From an uncultured Caryophanales bacterium (GTDB lineage: Bacteria > Bacillota_I > Bacilli_A > RF39 > UBA660), in the NCBI GenBank assembly GCA_946628005.1, contig CAMOWA010000006.1, positions 1-57,643 of the forward strand: DNA of 57,643 nucleotides, in the 5' to 3' direction. The position numbers and the translations under genes were made by a program. The notes under the pieces were generated by a model. That model was given only the letters and a program-made list of their open reading frames with translations, searched no databases and was not told the DNA's origin. Numbering within the stretch: position 1 is the stretch's first letter; each line of letters begins with the position of its first letter. Of the stretch, positions 17,952 through 27,511 are shown one piece after another.

Positions 17952-18380
17952 ATGGACAATGAAATAAAAGGAGACAACTACCAGAATATAGTAAATAAAC
18001 AGAGAAAAATATTCCTAAGAGATTTAAGCAATGGATTATTTTTAAGCAATGGATTATTTAGAATACTAATATTATGGACATTGAAAAACAAGGATTTACA
18101 TGGTTACGGATTAATGAAAGAAATAGACACATTCTTCCAACCACAAATTGAGGATGGATTAATAAATAAAAGCAGATCAAATAAAATATATCCTATACTG
18201 AAAGACATGGAACATGATGGATTAATAAAAAAATATGATGGAACACATGAAAAGAAAAATATAAAAATTTACAAAATAACAGAAACAGGACAAAAAGTGT
18301 TTGACCATCATAAAGCTAATCTACAAGAAAGCATGAAAAGAGAACCCTGGAAACAATTCACAGATTATGTCATGAATTAA
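17952..18380 (+). CDS. PadR-family transcriptional regulator
   Basis: 142 residues. The PadR winged helix is clear: ILILWTLKNKDLHGYGLMKEI, NKIYPILKDMEHDGLI and the wing IKIYKITETGQKVF. The C-terminal helix is short. An exact 18-base tandem duplication gives a repeated LSNGLF just before the first helix. PadR proteins typically repress an adjacent transporter or detoxification gene in response to phenolic or other small molecules. Neither neighbour is an obvious transporter. AGAGGGTT precedes the start. Confidence 0.88.
   Translation: MDNEIKGDNYQNIVNKQRKIFLRDLSNGLFLSNGLFRILILWTLKNKDLHGYGLMKEIDTFFQPQIEDGLINKSRSNKIYPILKDMEHDGLIKKYDGTHEKKNIKIYKITETGQKVFDHHKANLQESMKREPWKQFTDYVMN
18023..18058 (+). 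repeat. Perfect 18-bp in-frame tandem duplication
   Basis: TTTAAGCAATGGATTATT occurs twice head to tail inside the PadR gene and adds six residues without breaking the frame. Identity of the copies points to recent slippage. Confidence 0.95.
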
Positions 18381-18419
18381 TTTCCTTTTTATTAATTTAT
18401 AAAAAAAAGAAAAGATAAA

Positions 18420-20084
18420 CTAATCAAGTTGATATTCCTGTTCTATATCTCTTAACTCACTGATTAAGAGATTTTTATTCTTATACTTATTTTTTAATGT
18501 ATTAATTAATTCAATAACAATATCCTTACTATTCTTATAAGAAAGCATAGCATTAATATATCTGATTATTAAATTATATGCACCTCTATGTTTAGCAACC
18601 TTAGCCTCTTCTAGTATTCTATTTTCATACAACATTAATATATCCACACCATAGCTATCTTCAAGATACTTTTTATATTCCTCAAAAGCATCTAATGAGA
18701 AATGATTAATAAGATTTTCATATAATGCATCATAATTTTCCTCATTAACATAAATTACATTAAGAAAATCATAATTATGACTACGCTGATAACTAGTTAC
18801 TAGAGTAGAATATTCTTTCTTCCATTCCTCAGGGGTACATACTTCTTTTAATTTATTAACATAATCTATATTATTAATATTGTACTTGACTAAGATATTT
18901 TTAAGCTCTTTTTTATAGTTAACATTGTCTTCTGTTTTATCATATAATTGTAAGAGTTTTTTATTTTCATCTATTGATAATTCACTGCCTAATTGTCTTT
19001 TTTCACATAATAATTCTATAGCTTTATAATAATTATTCTCATTAATTTCATAATCAATATAATATTGTCTAATAAGATTATAATTCTTATATTCTTCCAA
19101 GTATTTCTCAATATTAACAGTTGGAGTACCTATTTTCTTTAATATTTCATACTGTTGAGCTAATAATTCCACAGGAATATTATCATCGTACTGTTCTATT
19201 TTTAAGGAAATAATATCACTTAATTTCTGAAGATAACTTTTCTTATCATACCTCTTAATACATACTTGAGCTAAATGTATTGATGTATACTTATTGTATT
19301 CATATTGTATATTATTAAGTATATAATTAAATACATCATCTTTAGTTTCATTATCAGATTCTATGACCTTTTCTAGGTAGTAGTCAGTCATGTCTAATAT
19401 ATTATCCACGTCAATATATTGATTTATTTCATCTTTTAATGATATATTCTCATAGATTATATAAATTAATCTTTGAAGATAATCAAATTCACATTTATCA
19501 TAGAAAATTTTTACATTATTATTTAAGAAATCATAGAGATACTTGTTTAATGGTAACTCCTCATAATAAGCATTTTCATTATATAATTTTCTTGTATCTG
19601 TACTAAAGATATTGTTTAATAAATTCAGTGCTTCATAGTAGTCTTCTCGTGTTGTATCTGGCTTAAATTGTAGATTATAATCTTTTATGAAATCTTCATC
19701 ATCCTTATATCGTTGGTATATGTATTCTTTTAATTCTATTTCACTTGTATTATCTAATAATTGTTTAAATTGTTGTTGAGGATTTTTTATATTATTTGTG
19801 ATGTTTGAATCTTTATTTTTTGTTATTTCTTCATACTTATATAGTGTTGCTACCATGTGTTTACAGTAATCCATAGAATAAGCATATGGGCATGTACAGT
19901 ACATTGATTCTATCTGTTTATCCTTATTTAATGTTATTTTTACTTCATATGTATGGGAGTGTGATCCTTCTACTTTTGTGGTTATAGTGTTAGGTGTTAT
20001 TATTGTATTGTATACTTTTCCTTCCTGGTAGTATTGGTATCCTCTTTTTATTCTTTCTTCGTCAAAGTATGTTTTCCATTTCAT
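18420..20084 (-). CDS. SWIM zinc-finger protein
   Basis: 554 residues. The N-terminal 90 residues carry a SWIM finger: CTCPYAYSMDYCKH, the CxC...CxH zinc pattern, preceded by the typical beta segments (RIKRGYQYYQEGKV). The remainder is a long alpha-helical, Lys/Tyr/Asn-rich region reminiscent of TPR-like helical repeats. SWIM domains bind DNA or proteins, and such proteins sometimes accompany SNF2 helicases, but no helicase is nearby. Function unknown. It is convergent with the PadR gene. Confidence 0.8.
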   Translation of the reverse strand: MKWKTYFDEERIKRGYQYYQEGKVYNTIITPNTITTKVEGSHSHTYEVKITLNKDKQIESMYCTCPYAYSMDYCKHMVATLYKYEEITKNKDSNITNNIKNPQQQFKQLLDNTSEIELKEYIYQRYKDDEDFIKDYNLQFKPDTTREDYYEALNLLNNIFSTDTRKLYNENAYYEELPLNKYLYDFLNNNVKIFYDKCEFDYLQRLIYIIYENISLKDEINQYIDVDNILDMTDYYLEKVIESDNETKDDVFNYILNNIQYEYNKYTSIHLAQVCIKRYDKKSYLQKLSDIISLKIEQYDDNIPVELLAQQYEILKKIGTPTVNIEKYLEEYKNYNLIRQYYIDYEINENNYYKAIELLCEKRQLGSELSIDENKKLLQLYDKTEDNVNYKKELKNILVKYNINNIDYVNKLKEVCTPEEWKKEYSTLVTSYQRSHNYDFLNVIYVNEENYDALYENLINHFSLDAFEEYKKYLEDSYGVDILMLYENRILEEAKVAKHRGAYNLIIRYINAMLSYKNSKDIVIELINTLKNKYKNKNLLISELRDIEQEYQLD

Positions 20085-20252
20085 TGTATGATTCCCTTGT
20101 TTTGGTAGATAGTATTTATTTTATTTTTCATAGTATTTAGTAAATTTACTCTTTATATAAATTAAATAATGTTTAGAAATAGTTTTGTTATAAAAGGGTG
20201 GAGATATAAGTAGATAATTATTATTTTTATATCTACTATGAAATAATTTCTT

Positions 20253-21371
20253 TTATTGTCCGAATTCTTTTGCTACTTTTTTAAGTTCTTCTGGTATGTT
20301 AATTTTTTGTGGACAAATATCTAAACACTTTCCGCATTCAATACATCCTGATGCTGGTGTATTTACTGCTGATGTTGTACCGTATATTGCTGATATTGAT
20401 TCTAATTTATATAGTGATTGGTTATTATATAATTCAAAGTAGTCTGGTATTGGTATTTCTTTGGGACATTGTTTTTTACAGTATCCACAGTAACTACATG
20501 GTATTGGTATTAATTTATTTATCTCATCAGCAATTTTTTGTAGGAATTCCTGTTCTTCATCATTGATTGGTCTGAAGTCTTTGAATACTTCACAGTTATC
20601 TTTTGTTTGTTGGAAGTTACTCATTCCACTTAATATAATTTTAACATTTTTTGGTGTTCCTGCAAATCTTAGTGCCCATTGTGGTAATGTGTATTCATTG
20701 TTGTATTCTTTGAATTCTTGTTCTATATTGTCAGGTAATTTAGCTAGTGTTCCACCTTTTACTGGTTCCATTACTATTACATCTAATCCATATTTTTCGC
20801 ATAGTTCATAGTTTTTACGTGCTTCTGTAAGGTTACTTTCCCAGTCTAGGTAGTTTAGTTGTAATTGTACAACGTCGAGTATGTCTCCATATTTTTCTAG
20901 TATTTGTTCTAGTAAGTCTGATTTATCATGGTAGCTTATTCCTACTTTTTTTGCTGTTCCTTCTTCTTTCATTTTTGCTATGTATTGGAATGTTTCTGCT
21001 TTTTCTGCTAGTGGTAGAAAAGCACTGTTTATGTTGTGTATTAAAAACACGTCAAAGTATGTTATTCCTAATCTTTCTAGCATTACGTTTACTAGTCTTT
21101 CATTGTCTTCTGGTCCTGTAAGTAGCCATGTCGGCATTTTATCTGCTATTTTAAATGATTCTCTTGGGTATCTTTCTACTAGTTGTGTTCTTAGGTGTTC
21201 TTCAGATTTTTCTTGGTGGTATGCGTATGATGTGTCAAAGTAGTTGTAGCCTTGATCCATGTAGTAGTCTATCATTTTTGAGAATTCTTCATCATCAACT
21301 TTTGAATCATTATTTTCGTCTGTGAGAGGTAATCTCATTGCCCCAAATCCTAGCATTACGTCTTTACTCAT
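20253..21371 (-). CDS. Aldo/keto reductase with C-terminal 2[4Fe-4S] ferredoxin domain
   Basis: 372 residues. The barrel keeps the catalytic tetrad: Asp and Tyr in NYFDTSYAYH, Lys in KIADKMP and His in FLIHNI. The last 90 residues hold two cluster motifs, CSYCGYCKKQCP and CIECGKCLDICP. Such fused reductases are common in anaerobes and probably couple NAD(P)H and ferredoxin redox chemistry on an aldehyde or ketone; the substrate is not known. AAGGAG precedes the ATG. It is divergent from the MarR/MATE pair, so it may share MarR control. Confidence 0.87.
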   Translation of the reverse strand: MSKDVMLGFGAMRLPLTDENNDSKVDDEEFSKMIDYYMDQGYNYFDTSYAYHQEKSEEHLRTQLVERYPRESFKIADKMPTWLLTGPEDNERLVNVMLERLGITYFDVFLIHNINSAFLPLAEKAETFQYIAKMKEEGTAKKVGISYHDKSDLLEQILEKYGDILDVVQLQLNYLDWESNLTEARKNYELCEKYGLDVIVMEPVKGGTLAKLPDNIEQEFKEYNNEYTLPQWALRFAGTPKNVKIILSGMSNFQQTKDNCEVFKDFRPINDEEQEFLQKIADEINKLIPIPCSYCGYCKKQCPKEIPIPDYFELYNNQSLYKLESISAIYGTTSAVNTPASGCIECGKCLDICPQKINIPEELKKVAKEFGQ

Positions 21372-21481
21372 TTTTTTAACTCCTTATTTTACATATTAAT
21401 AATCATAAATATTTAAATATCCCAATTGTAATTTATTTTATTTTTATTAGTATTTATAAATTTTGTATACTAAGTATATTA

Positions 21482-21549
21482 TTGACTTTATCAAAGGTTA
21501 TATATATAAACTTTGTTTTTATTACTCTGTAAACTCTTGACTTTATCAA
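21482..21549. promoter_or_regulatory. Twin MarR operator candidates and TATA boxes
   Basis: The dyad TTGACTTTATCAA (TTGA/TCAA arms) occurs exactly twice, at 21482-21494 and 21537-21549. Each copy is followed within six bases by a TTATATATATA box, i.e. each lies over the BRE position of a rightward promoter. The second box is best placed for the marR start at 21608. Binding by the encoded MarR protein would repress its own operon. Confidence 0.6.
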
Positions 21550-21607
21550 TAATTATATATATCAAAAATTACAATAAATAATAATTGACAATGAAAGGGG
21601 GTTGACA

Positions 21608-22057
21608 ATGGAATATTCATTCAAAAAAGAAAATCTATCAATGACATTCTTATTCAGCATATACATCAAATTACAAAACAATGCATACAATAAACTATTA
21701 GAAAACACAGGAATACATATAAAACAAGCTATGATACTTTTAATACTAAAAAACAAGGAATACGTCTACCAAAAAGAAATTTCAGAAATACTAAATATGG
21801 ATGGGGGATTACTTACAAGATATATACGAAAACTTGAAGACCACCAATACATAGAACGCATCGAGGACGATGAAAACCGCAGGCAAAACAAAATAAGAAT
21901 AACCAAAAAAGGCAATGAATTAGCAAACCTTCTAAAAAAAGAAGAACGCGAACGAGAAGAAGCTATCATGGAACATTCCCCAATCTCAAGAGAAGAACTG
22001 ATAGATTATCTACTAAAAATTATAGAAATATCAAAAGAATATGATGAAGGAAAATAA
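21608..22057 (+). CDS. MarR-family transcriptional regulator
   Basis: 149 residues from ATG 21608, with AAAGGGGG eight bases upstream. The winged helix is typical: KEISEILNMDGGLLTRYIRKLEDHQYIERIEDDENRRQNKIRITKKG, including the wing Asp/Arg pattern (DDENRRQ). MarR proteins are dimeric repressors released by small ligands. It sits 13 bases before a MATE pump gene, the usual arrangement for a locally regulated efflux system. Confidence 0.92.
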   Translation: MEYSFKKENLSMTFLFSIYIKLQNNAYNKLLENTGIHIKQAMILLILKNKEYVYQKEISEILNMDGGLLTRYIRKLEDHQYIERIEDDENRRQNKIRITKKGNELANLLKKEEREREEAIMEHSPISREELIDYLLKIIEISKEYDEGK

Positions 22058-22070
22058 AAAGGAGGAGAAT

Positions 22071-23453
22071 ATGAACTCAGAGGATAGAGGAAACAATAGT
22101 AATATAGAACTAATAACTGGAGACTATAAACAAGCAATAAAAAAATTAGCATGGCCCATGATGGTCAGTATGTTTCTAGTAATGGCATATAACTTAGCAG
22201 ACAGTATATGGGTAGCAGGTTTAGGATCAGATGCATTAGCAGCAATAGGATTTATCACACCTTTATTCATGATACTAGTAGGATTAGGTAATGGAGTAGG
22301 AGCAGGAGCAAACAGTCTTATAGCAAGATATATTGGAGCTAAAGACAAAGATGGAGTAAATAACGCGGCATTACATAGTCTAGTACTGACATTAATAATT
22401 AGTATACTAGGATCAGTAGTGATGTATATAATACTACCAACATTACTAGAGATTATGGGTGCTGGATCTTCAACACAATTAGCACTAGACTATGGAAACA
22501 TAGTATTTATGTTTATGATAGTATTTATTTACAGTAACGTTGGAGCAGCAATCCTAAGGTCAGAGGGTGATGTAACACGTGCTATGTATGTTATGGCTAT
22601 AACAGCAATACTAAATATAGTATTAGACCCAATTTTCATATACATACTAGGTATGGGAATAGCAGGAGCAGCTTGGGCAACAGTTATATCAGCAACAGTT
22701 AGCTGTGCGGTATTATTATACTGGATGCATGTAAAGAAAGATACCTTCATCGATTTAACCCTTAGTAACTATCATACTAGCGGATACATATATAAAAACA
22801 TATTAACTGTAGCAATACCATCTACAGCAGAAAATTTAATATTCAGTGTATTAGGTATATGTATAAATTACTTCCTTGTAATAGTATCAGGAAACGTTGC
22901 AGTAGCTACATATACAGCAGGAATGCGTTTAATACAATTATCAATGATACCATTAGTAGGATTTGGTACAGCATTACTAACAGTAATTGGAGTATCCTAT
23001 GGAGCACATGACTTCAAGAGATTAAATGATTCATTCTATTACACTTTAAAATTAGGATTATTAATCTCTACAATTATGGCAGTGATATTCTATATATTTG
23101 CACCACAAATAAGTATAATATTTGCTTATGGTTCAACAGCATCCCTTGCACCAAGAATAGCAAGTCTAATACGTTTAATGATAATATTCATATATGGAGT
23201 ATGTCTTGGTATGTTAGGTGCAATGTTGTTCCAGGGAGTAGGAAAAGGATTCACCTCATTAACATTAACATTCATAAGAGCATTATTATTAGAAGTAGTT
23301 GTTGCCTATATACTGGGTATAGTGTTTGGAATGGGAGAACAAGGAGTCTACCTTGGAGTAGTATCAGGTGGTCTTTTAGGTGGTATAATATCATTCCTAT
23401 ATTCAAGATTCTACATCAGTCGTCTAGAACATAATTATACTCAATCAAAATAA
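22071..23453 (+). CDS. MATE-family multidrug/sodium efflux transporter
   Basis: 460 residues from ATG 22071, where GGAGGAG is ideally spaced; an upstream ATG at 22041 overlaps marR. Twelve membrane helices with the MATE hallmarks WPMMVSMFL, ADSIWVAGLG, GNGVGAGANSLIARYIGA and, at the start of the second half, AIPSTAEN. MATE pumps expel cationic drugs or metabolites using Na+ or H+. Co-transcription with marR implies induction by its substrate. Confidence 0.92.
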   Translation: MNSEDRGNNSNIELITGDYKQAIKKLAWPMMVSMFLVMAYNLADSIWVAGLGSDALAAIGFITPLFMILVGLGNGVGAGANSLIARYIGAKDKDGVNNAALHSLVLTLIISILGSVVMYIILPTLLEIMGAGSSTQLALDYGNIVFMFMIVFIYSNVGAAILRSEGDVTRAMYVMAITAILNIVLDPIFIYILGMGIAGAAWATVISATVSCAVLLYWMHVKKDTFIDLTLSNYHTSGYIYKNILTVAIPSTAENLIFSVLGICINYFLVIVSGNVAVATYTAGMRLIQLSMIPLVGFGTALLTVIGVSYGAHDFKRLNDSFYYTLKLGLLISTIMAVIFYIFAPQISIIFAYGSTASLAPRIASLIRLMIIFIYGVCLGMLGAMLFQGVGKGFTSLTLTFIRALLLEVVVAYILGIVFGMGEQGVYLGVVSGGLLGGIISFLYSRFYISRLEHNYTQSK

Positions 23454-23524
23454 GATAAAAGAAAGGTATATGAATTATTTCATATACAATTACTGCCCAC
23501 CACTTTTCTAAAAACTATTTTAAA

Positions 23525-23875
23525 TTAATCATCTTTTTCTATTAAAGGATTTACTTTTGATTCAATGATAGATGATGGTTTCTCCATTGCAACATGTATA
23601 TTATTTAATGTGTATAGTTCAGTTAGATTAGTTAATGCTGTCCACATAATATTTAATGTTTTAGGAATATCTTCTAAATCATTCTGTGATAAATTATCAC
23701 TACTATTATTCAGTAAATCTTCAAAGAATTTCATTGAATCCTGTATTATTTCATACTCATTTTTATATAATCCAATCTGATGCTTATTCAAGTATCCAAT
23801 AAAATATTCAAGATAATTATCTATAAATCTAATTTCTCCTGTAATTCCTAATGATTCTATACTATAATCTGTCAT
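23525..23875 (-). CDS. Hypothetical helical protein
   Basis: 116 residues, predicted almost entirely alpha-helical and acidic, without membrane segment, cysteine motif or recognised family. It lies downstream of and convergent with the MATE gene. Composition and codon use are ordinary for the window, and the frame is uninterrupted, supporting a real gene. Confidence 0.6.
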   Translation of the reverse strand: MTDYSIESLGITGEIRFIDNYLEYFIGYLNKHQIGLYKNEYEIIQDSMKFFEDLLNNSSDNLSQNDLEDIPKTLNIMWTALTNLTELYTLNNIHVAMEKPSSIIESKVNPLIEKDD

Positions 23876-23961
23876 AGTTAATCATCTGTAACAAGTAATT
23901 ATTTAGATTTACCTCTAAAAAATAGTAAAAAATTAATTATGGTGGTGAAAGTATAAGTATT

Positions 23962-24291
23962 CTATCCATTTGAATTATTAAGTGTGTTTTGATCACTCAC
24001 ATATAATGAAAAACTATCATTACGTGTATAATTATCCTGCCAATAACTCATTACTAATTGGTTATCAGTAAATCTACGAACATAACCATTAGAATACAAT
24101 ACTTCATAAGTATTACTACTATTATCTATCTGTCTACTTCCAACAATAGTAACATTATCATCCGTTGTATTATTAGTTACAGTTGTATTATTAGCAGAGT
24201 TATTATCTAAATAATAAGATCCAAATAATATTAGAATTATACCAAAAGCCACAACTAATAACACTAATAATAACTTAGTATCATTATTCAT
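23962..24291 (-). CDS. Membrane-anchored extracytoplasmic small protein
   Basis: 109 residues. A short charged N terminus (MNNDTK) precedes one membrane helix (residues 7-27). An Asn/Thr-rich linker and an exposed domain of about 60 residues follow (VGSRQIDNSSNTYEVLYSNGYVRRF). AGGTTTTTT-type ribosome site GGAGG precedes the ATG. No family was recognised. Its style resembles the other Asn-rich cell-envelope proteins of the window. Confidence 0.65.
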   Translation of the reverse strand: MNNDTKLLLVLLVVAFGIILILFGSYYLDNNSANNTTVTNNTTDDNVTIVGSRQIDNSSNTYEVLYSNGYVRRFTDNQLVMSYWQDNYTRNDSFSLYVSDQNTLNNSNG

Positions 24292-24466
24292 AACTAAAAA
24301 ACCTCCATAATTTTTCTTTGCATATGTCCTTTACCCACTTTTATTATAATTTAACCCAACTAACATAAATACTTAACTAAAATTAAGATAAAAGACTAAT
24401 AAAATAAAAAAGAAATATATAAATAATAAATGAGAAATCATTATCTATTAATGGAGATTAAAAAAT

Positions 24467-25387
24467 ATGGAAAAAACATATGTATTCGGACATAAAAGTC
24501 CAGACACCGATACAATAACATCAAGTATAGTAATGGCAAACCTAGAACAACAACTAGGAAATACAGAAGCAAAAGCATACAGACTAGGAAATATAAACAA
24601 GGAAACAGAATACGTACTAAACTACCTAGACCTAGAAGCACCAGAACTACTAGAAAAAATAGATGATAATGCAAATGTTATACTAGTAGATCATAACAGT
24701 CCAAAAGAATCAGTGGATAACCTAGAAAATGCGAAAATACAGAAAATAATAGACCACCATAAAATCGCATTTAACACCAGCTATCCATTATATGTTAGAA
24801 CAGAACCAGTAGGATGTACCGAAACAATACTATACAAGCTATACCAGGAAAACAATATAGAAATAACAAAAGAAATAGCATCATTAATGCTATCAGCAAT
24901 AATATCAGACACACTACTACTAAAATCACCAACTACCACAGAAGAAGACAAAGAAGCTGTAGAACAACTATCAAAAATAGCAGAAATAGACTATGAAGAA
25001 TATGGACTGGACATGTTAAAAGCTGGAACAGACCTATCAGGATTTACAATTGATGAAATACTACAATTAGATGCAAAACAAATAGACTTTAAAGACATTA
25101 AATCCATAGTAAACCAAGTTAACACTGCAAGTATTGATGATGTAATGCAAATGAAAGACCAATTAGAAGAAGGAATGAATAAAATCATCGAAGAACAAGA
25201 TTTAGATATATTCATGCTTCTAATCACTGACATAATAAACAGTAACTCTCAAGTAATAGCATTAGGTAAAGAAGCAAAACTTGTAGAAAAAGCATACAAC
25301 GTAAAACTAGAAGATAACACTGTACTTCTTGAAGGCGTAGTATCCCGTAAAAAACAAGTAGTACCTATAATGACAGAAAATGCCTAA
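24467..25387 (+). CDS. ppaC: Manganese-dependent inorganic pyrophosphatase (family II)
   Basis: 306 residues, the normal family length. DHH-superfamily metal motifs are complete: GHKSPDTDT at residues 8-16, VDHNSP and the DHHK triad, followed by the C-terminal DHHA2 domain with SRKKQVVP near the end. The enzyme hydrolyses pyrophosphate to two phosphates and pulls biosynthetic reactions forward. A TATA-like AAATATATAAATA lies about 50 bases upstream of the ATG and GGAG serves as ribosome site. Monocistronic. Confidence 0.95.
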   Translation: MEKTYVFGHKSPDTDTITSSIVMANLEQQLGNTEAKAYRLGNINKETEYVLNYLDLEAPELLEKIDDNANVILVDHNSPKESVDNLENAKIQKIIDHHKIAFNTSYPLYVRTEPVGCTETILYKLYQENNIEITKEIASLMLSAIISDTLLLKSPTTTEEDKEAVEQLSKIAEIDYEEYGLDMLKAGTDLSGFTIDEILQLDAKQIDFKDIKSIVNQVNTASIDDVMQMKDQLEEGMNKIIEEQDLDIFMLLITDIINSNSQVIALGKEAKLVEKAYNVKLEDNTVLLEGVVSRKKQVVPIMTENA

Positions 25388-25680
25388 AAAGGTATAATTA
25401 AATAGTATAACCTCCATTACTACTTTTTTTTAAAATTATGAAAAACTAAATTAAAGTATAATAATATTCCTTTTATCCAGTTTTTTTCCTTCTTAATTTA
25501 TTATCGTTATCTATTTAAACTAATATTTTATAAATATTCCTTTAATCTTTTTTTAATATAATTTTATTAACATTGTTATTAAATACAAGTATTAAATTAT
25601 TAATAAAATAAATATAATAATAACTATAATTTTCTAAAGAAAGGGGGGAAATAGATATAGAAGACACTATTGAAACATGG

Positions 25681-26061
25681 ATGAAAGTATTAAACATTAA
25701 TAAGGATGAATATAAATACATTAAAGAATTAGAAGAGAAAAAATACGTGTATTATGCTAGAATTCATGAAAAAATAGACAAAGACGAATTAGATTTAAAA
25801 TGCATGCTTCTATTACAAAGAAGTACACTTAAAATAATAAAATATAACTTAGATGAAACAGAATGGTTAGGTAACACTTTAATTTATTATAAGTCTATAG
25901 ATCTTATTAATACAATAATTACAAGTACTAGAAATATATTAACAGTACAGGTAAATGCTTCTAAAATCTATCTGGAATTCAATGATAAAATAGTAATGCA
26001 CGAATTCTATAAAGAGTTAACCAGATTAACAAATAATCAGAAACAACGTAGATTTTTATAA
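25681..26061 (+). CDS. Hypothetical PH-like or small regulatory protein
   Basis: At least 126 residues, soluble and mixed alpha/beta, with no recognised motif. The strong site AAAGGGGGG at about 25640-25648 is too far from ATG 25681 (over 30 bases). The in-frame ATA at 25657 is eight bases away from it and would give MDIEDTIETWMKVLN. A non-AUG start is therefore possible. It precedes a ferredoxin gene by 33 bases and may be co-transcribed with it. Confidence 0.65.
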   Translation: MKVLNINKDEYKYIKELEEKKYVYYARIHEKIDKDELDLKCMLLLQRSTLKIIKYNLDETEWLGNTLIYYKSIDLINTIITSTRNILTVQVNASKIYLEFNDKIVMHEFYKELTRLTNNQKQRRFL

Positions 26062-26094
26062 CAAAAATATAATCAAAAAGGGGATTTGAGATAT

Positions 26095-26274
26095 ATGACA
26101 GTAAAAATAGATGAAAACAAATGTCAAGGGATAAATAACTGTGGAACATGTTTTGATGCATGTGCATTAAACATGCTTCAGGATGTAGATAATACACCCA
26201 AACCTAAAGTTCCAGGATGTGTAGACTGTGGTTTATGCATAATAGCTTGTCCTAGTGATGCAATATCAAAATAA
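26095..26274 (+). CDS. Ferredoxin-like 2[4Fe-4S] protein
   Basis: 59 residues from ATG 26095 (AAAGGGGA upstream). Cysteines are arranged as CQGINNCGTCFDAC, later CVDCGLCIIACP. The second motif is a standard CxxCxxCxxxCP; the first is CxxxxxCxxCxxxC, slightly unusual in its first spacing. It probably carries two low-potential clusters and transfers electrons to an oxidoreductase. It is followed 24 bases later by an unknown gene on the same strand. Confidence 0.85.
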   Translation: MTVKIDENKCQGINNCGTCFDACALNMLQDVDNTPKPKVPGCVDCGLCIIACPSDAISK

Positions 26275-26298
26275 GTAAGAATTGGTGGGGATGTAATC

Positions 26299-26700
26299 AT
26301 GGAAATAAGAAATATTAATGATGCAAAACTATTAAATAATGTTAAGGAAATTATTCAACTATGCGAATGTAGTTATAACGATAAAGTTGTTGACTTCCGT
26401 ATAATTAATAATGAATTAGGTTTAATAGAAGACATTGAATATAAAAATGGTGACGACTGGTCATATGAATATGAGGATGAAATAACTGATAATGATATAG
26501 AAATGATAGTTGGCGCTATAGATGAAGCATTCTATGAAGTATTCCATAAAAAGGATATTGGTGCAACTATGAATATGAATCATATCAGCATAAAAGAAAA
26601 TCCAGAACCAGCACATTTTCCATCAGATTATTATGTAGATGCTAAGGGTCCTATCCTATTCACATTAAAAAAGAATGTAGTAGTTACAAATGAAGAATAA
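26299..26700 (+). CDS. Hypothetical acidic protein next to ferredoxin
   Basis: 133 residues, soluble and Asp/Glu-rich, with one Cys pair (LCEC) near residue 22. No family was recognised. GGTGGGG and an ATG at good distance support the start. It is likely to be in one transcript with the preceding ferredoxin gene, so a role in the same redox process is conceivable but unproven. Confidence 0.65.
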   Translation: MEIRNINDAKLLNNVKEIIQLCECSYNDKVVDFRIINNELGLIEDIEYKNGDDWSYEYEDEITDNDIEMIVGAIDEAFYEVFHKKDIGATMNMNHISIKENPEPAHFPSDYYVDAKGPILFTLKKNVVVTNEE

Positions 26701-26742
26701 AAAAAATAGGAATAATCTAGACTAACTCTAGAATATTATTCT

Positions 26743-27129
26743 CTATTTTTTACTCATTTTTATTACAACTTCATTAATAACATCTTTTACCTTATCAACA
26801 CATTTTTCTCCTTCTATATCTAATCGTGATGTATCGTTAGCTTTAAGATTTGCCTCGTCAAGTACTTTTTTGACAATTACCGTTCGTGAAACACTTATCT
26901 TCTTTTGTTTAAGTATACTATTAACACAATTATTTTTACAGCCATTAACTGCTATTATTGGGTATTTATCAATATAATTTATGTATCCATCACGGTTTGC
27001 TGATACACTTGACATACATATTGATGAAATATGATTATCTGATTTTGAAAGATCATCACAACTTACCCTTGCAACAAGTCCCATAGGACTCATACCACTA
27101 CATGCTGCTACGGATACCTTTTCTGACAT
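26743..27129 (-). CDS. DGC-domain putative zinc-binding protein
   Basis: 128 residues. It has conserved cysteines in AACSGMSPMG, SCDDLSK, SICMSSVSANRDG and VNGCKNNCVNSIL, the pattern of the DGC (Asp-Gly-Cys) zinc-binding family that is widespread in methanogens and clostridia. Here the Gly-Cys motif appears as NGCKNNC. The biochemical function of the family is not established; links to selenium or metal handling are discussed. A decayed copy of its 5' end lies just upstream (27304-27397). Confidence 0.78.
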   Translation of the reverse strand: MSEKVSVAACSGMSPMGLVARVSCDDLSKSDNHISSICMSSVSANRDGYINYIDKYPIIAVNGCKNNCVNSILKQKKISVSRTVIVKKVLDEANLKANDTSRLDIEGEKCVDKVKDVINEVVIKMSKK

Positions 27130-27303
27130 GTGAATACCTCTTAATATTTGTTTACATATTAATTATATTTTTATCTTTTTAAACAATTAAAAATAAATAA
27201 ATTGAGAATAATAACATTATAAATCTTATTAAAAATGTACTAATATCTATATATATAAATTAGATTGTATATAATATAATCTACTAAACAAGGAAATAAA
27301 AAA

Positions 27304-27397
27304 TATCTGATTTTGAAAGATTATCATAACTTACCCTTGCAACAAGTCCCACTGAACTCCTACCATTACAAGAGGCTACTGCTACTTTTTCTAAAAT
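27304..27397 (-). pseudogene. 5' fragment of a duplicated DGC-domain gene
   Basis: This stretch aligns without gaps to 27036-27129, the first 31 codons of the neighbouring DGC gene (offset 268 bases). It encodes I-L-EKVAVASCNGRSSVGLVARVSYDNLSKSD, with the start ATG changed to ATT and a stop soon after the similarity ends. It is a truncated and diverged tandem duplicate. The remaining bases between 27130 and 27511 hold only AT-rich promoter-like sequence. Confidence 0.85.
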
Positions 27398-27511
27398 AAT
27401 TATTTTCCATAATTAAATTTGTACTATTTATATACATGTAATCCTTATATTAATATATTCATTAATCAAAAGATAGATATTAAATATTATATTAAATAAG
27501 GAGTAAATAAC

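Noticed and set aside
23201-23434. Second frame inside the MATE gene
   Set aside because: Overlaps the transporter in another frame, with no ribosome site; the transporter is strongly supported.
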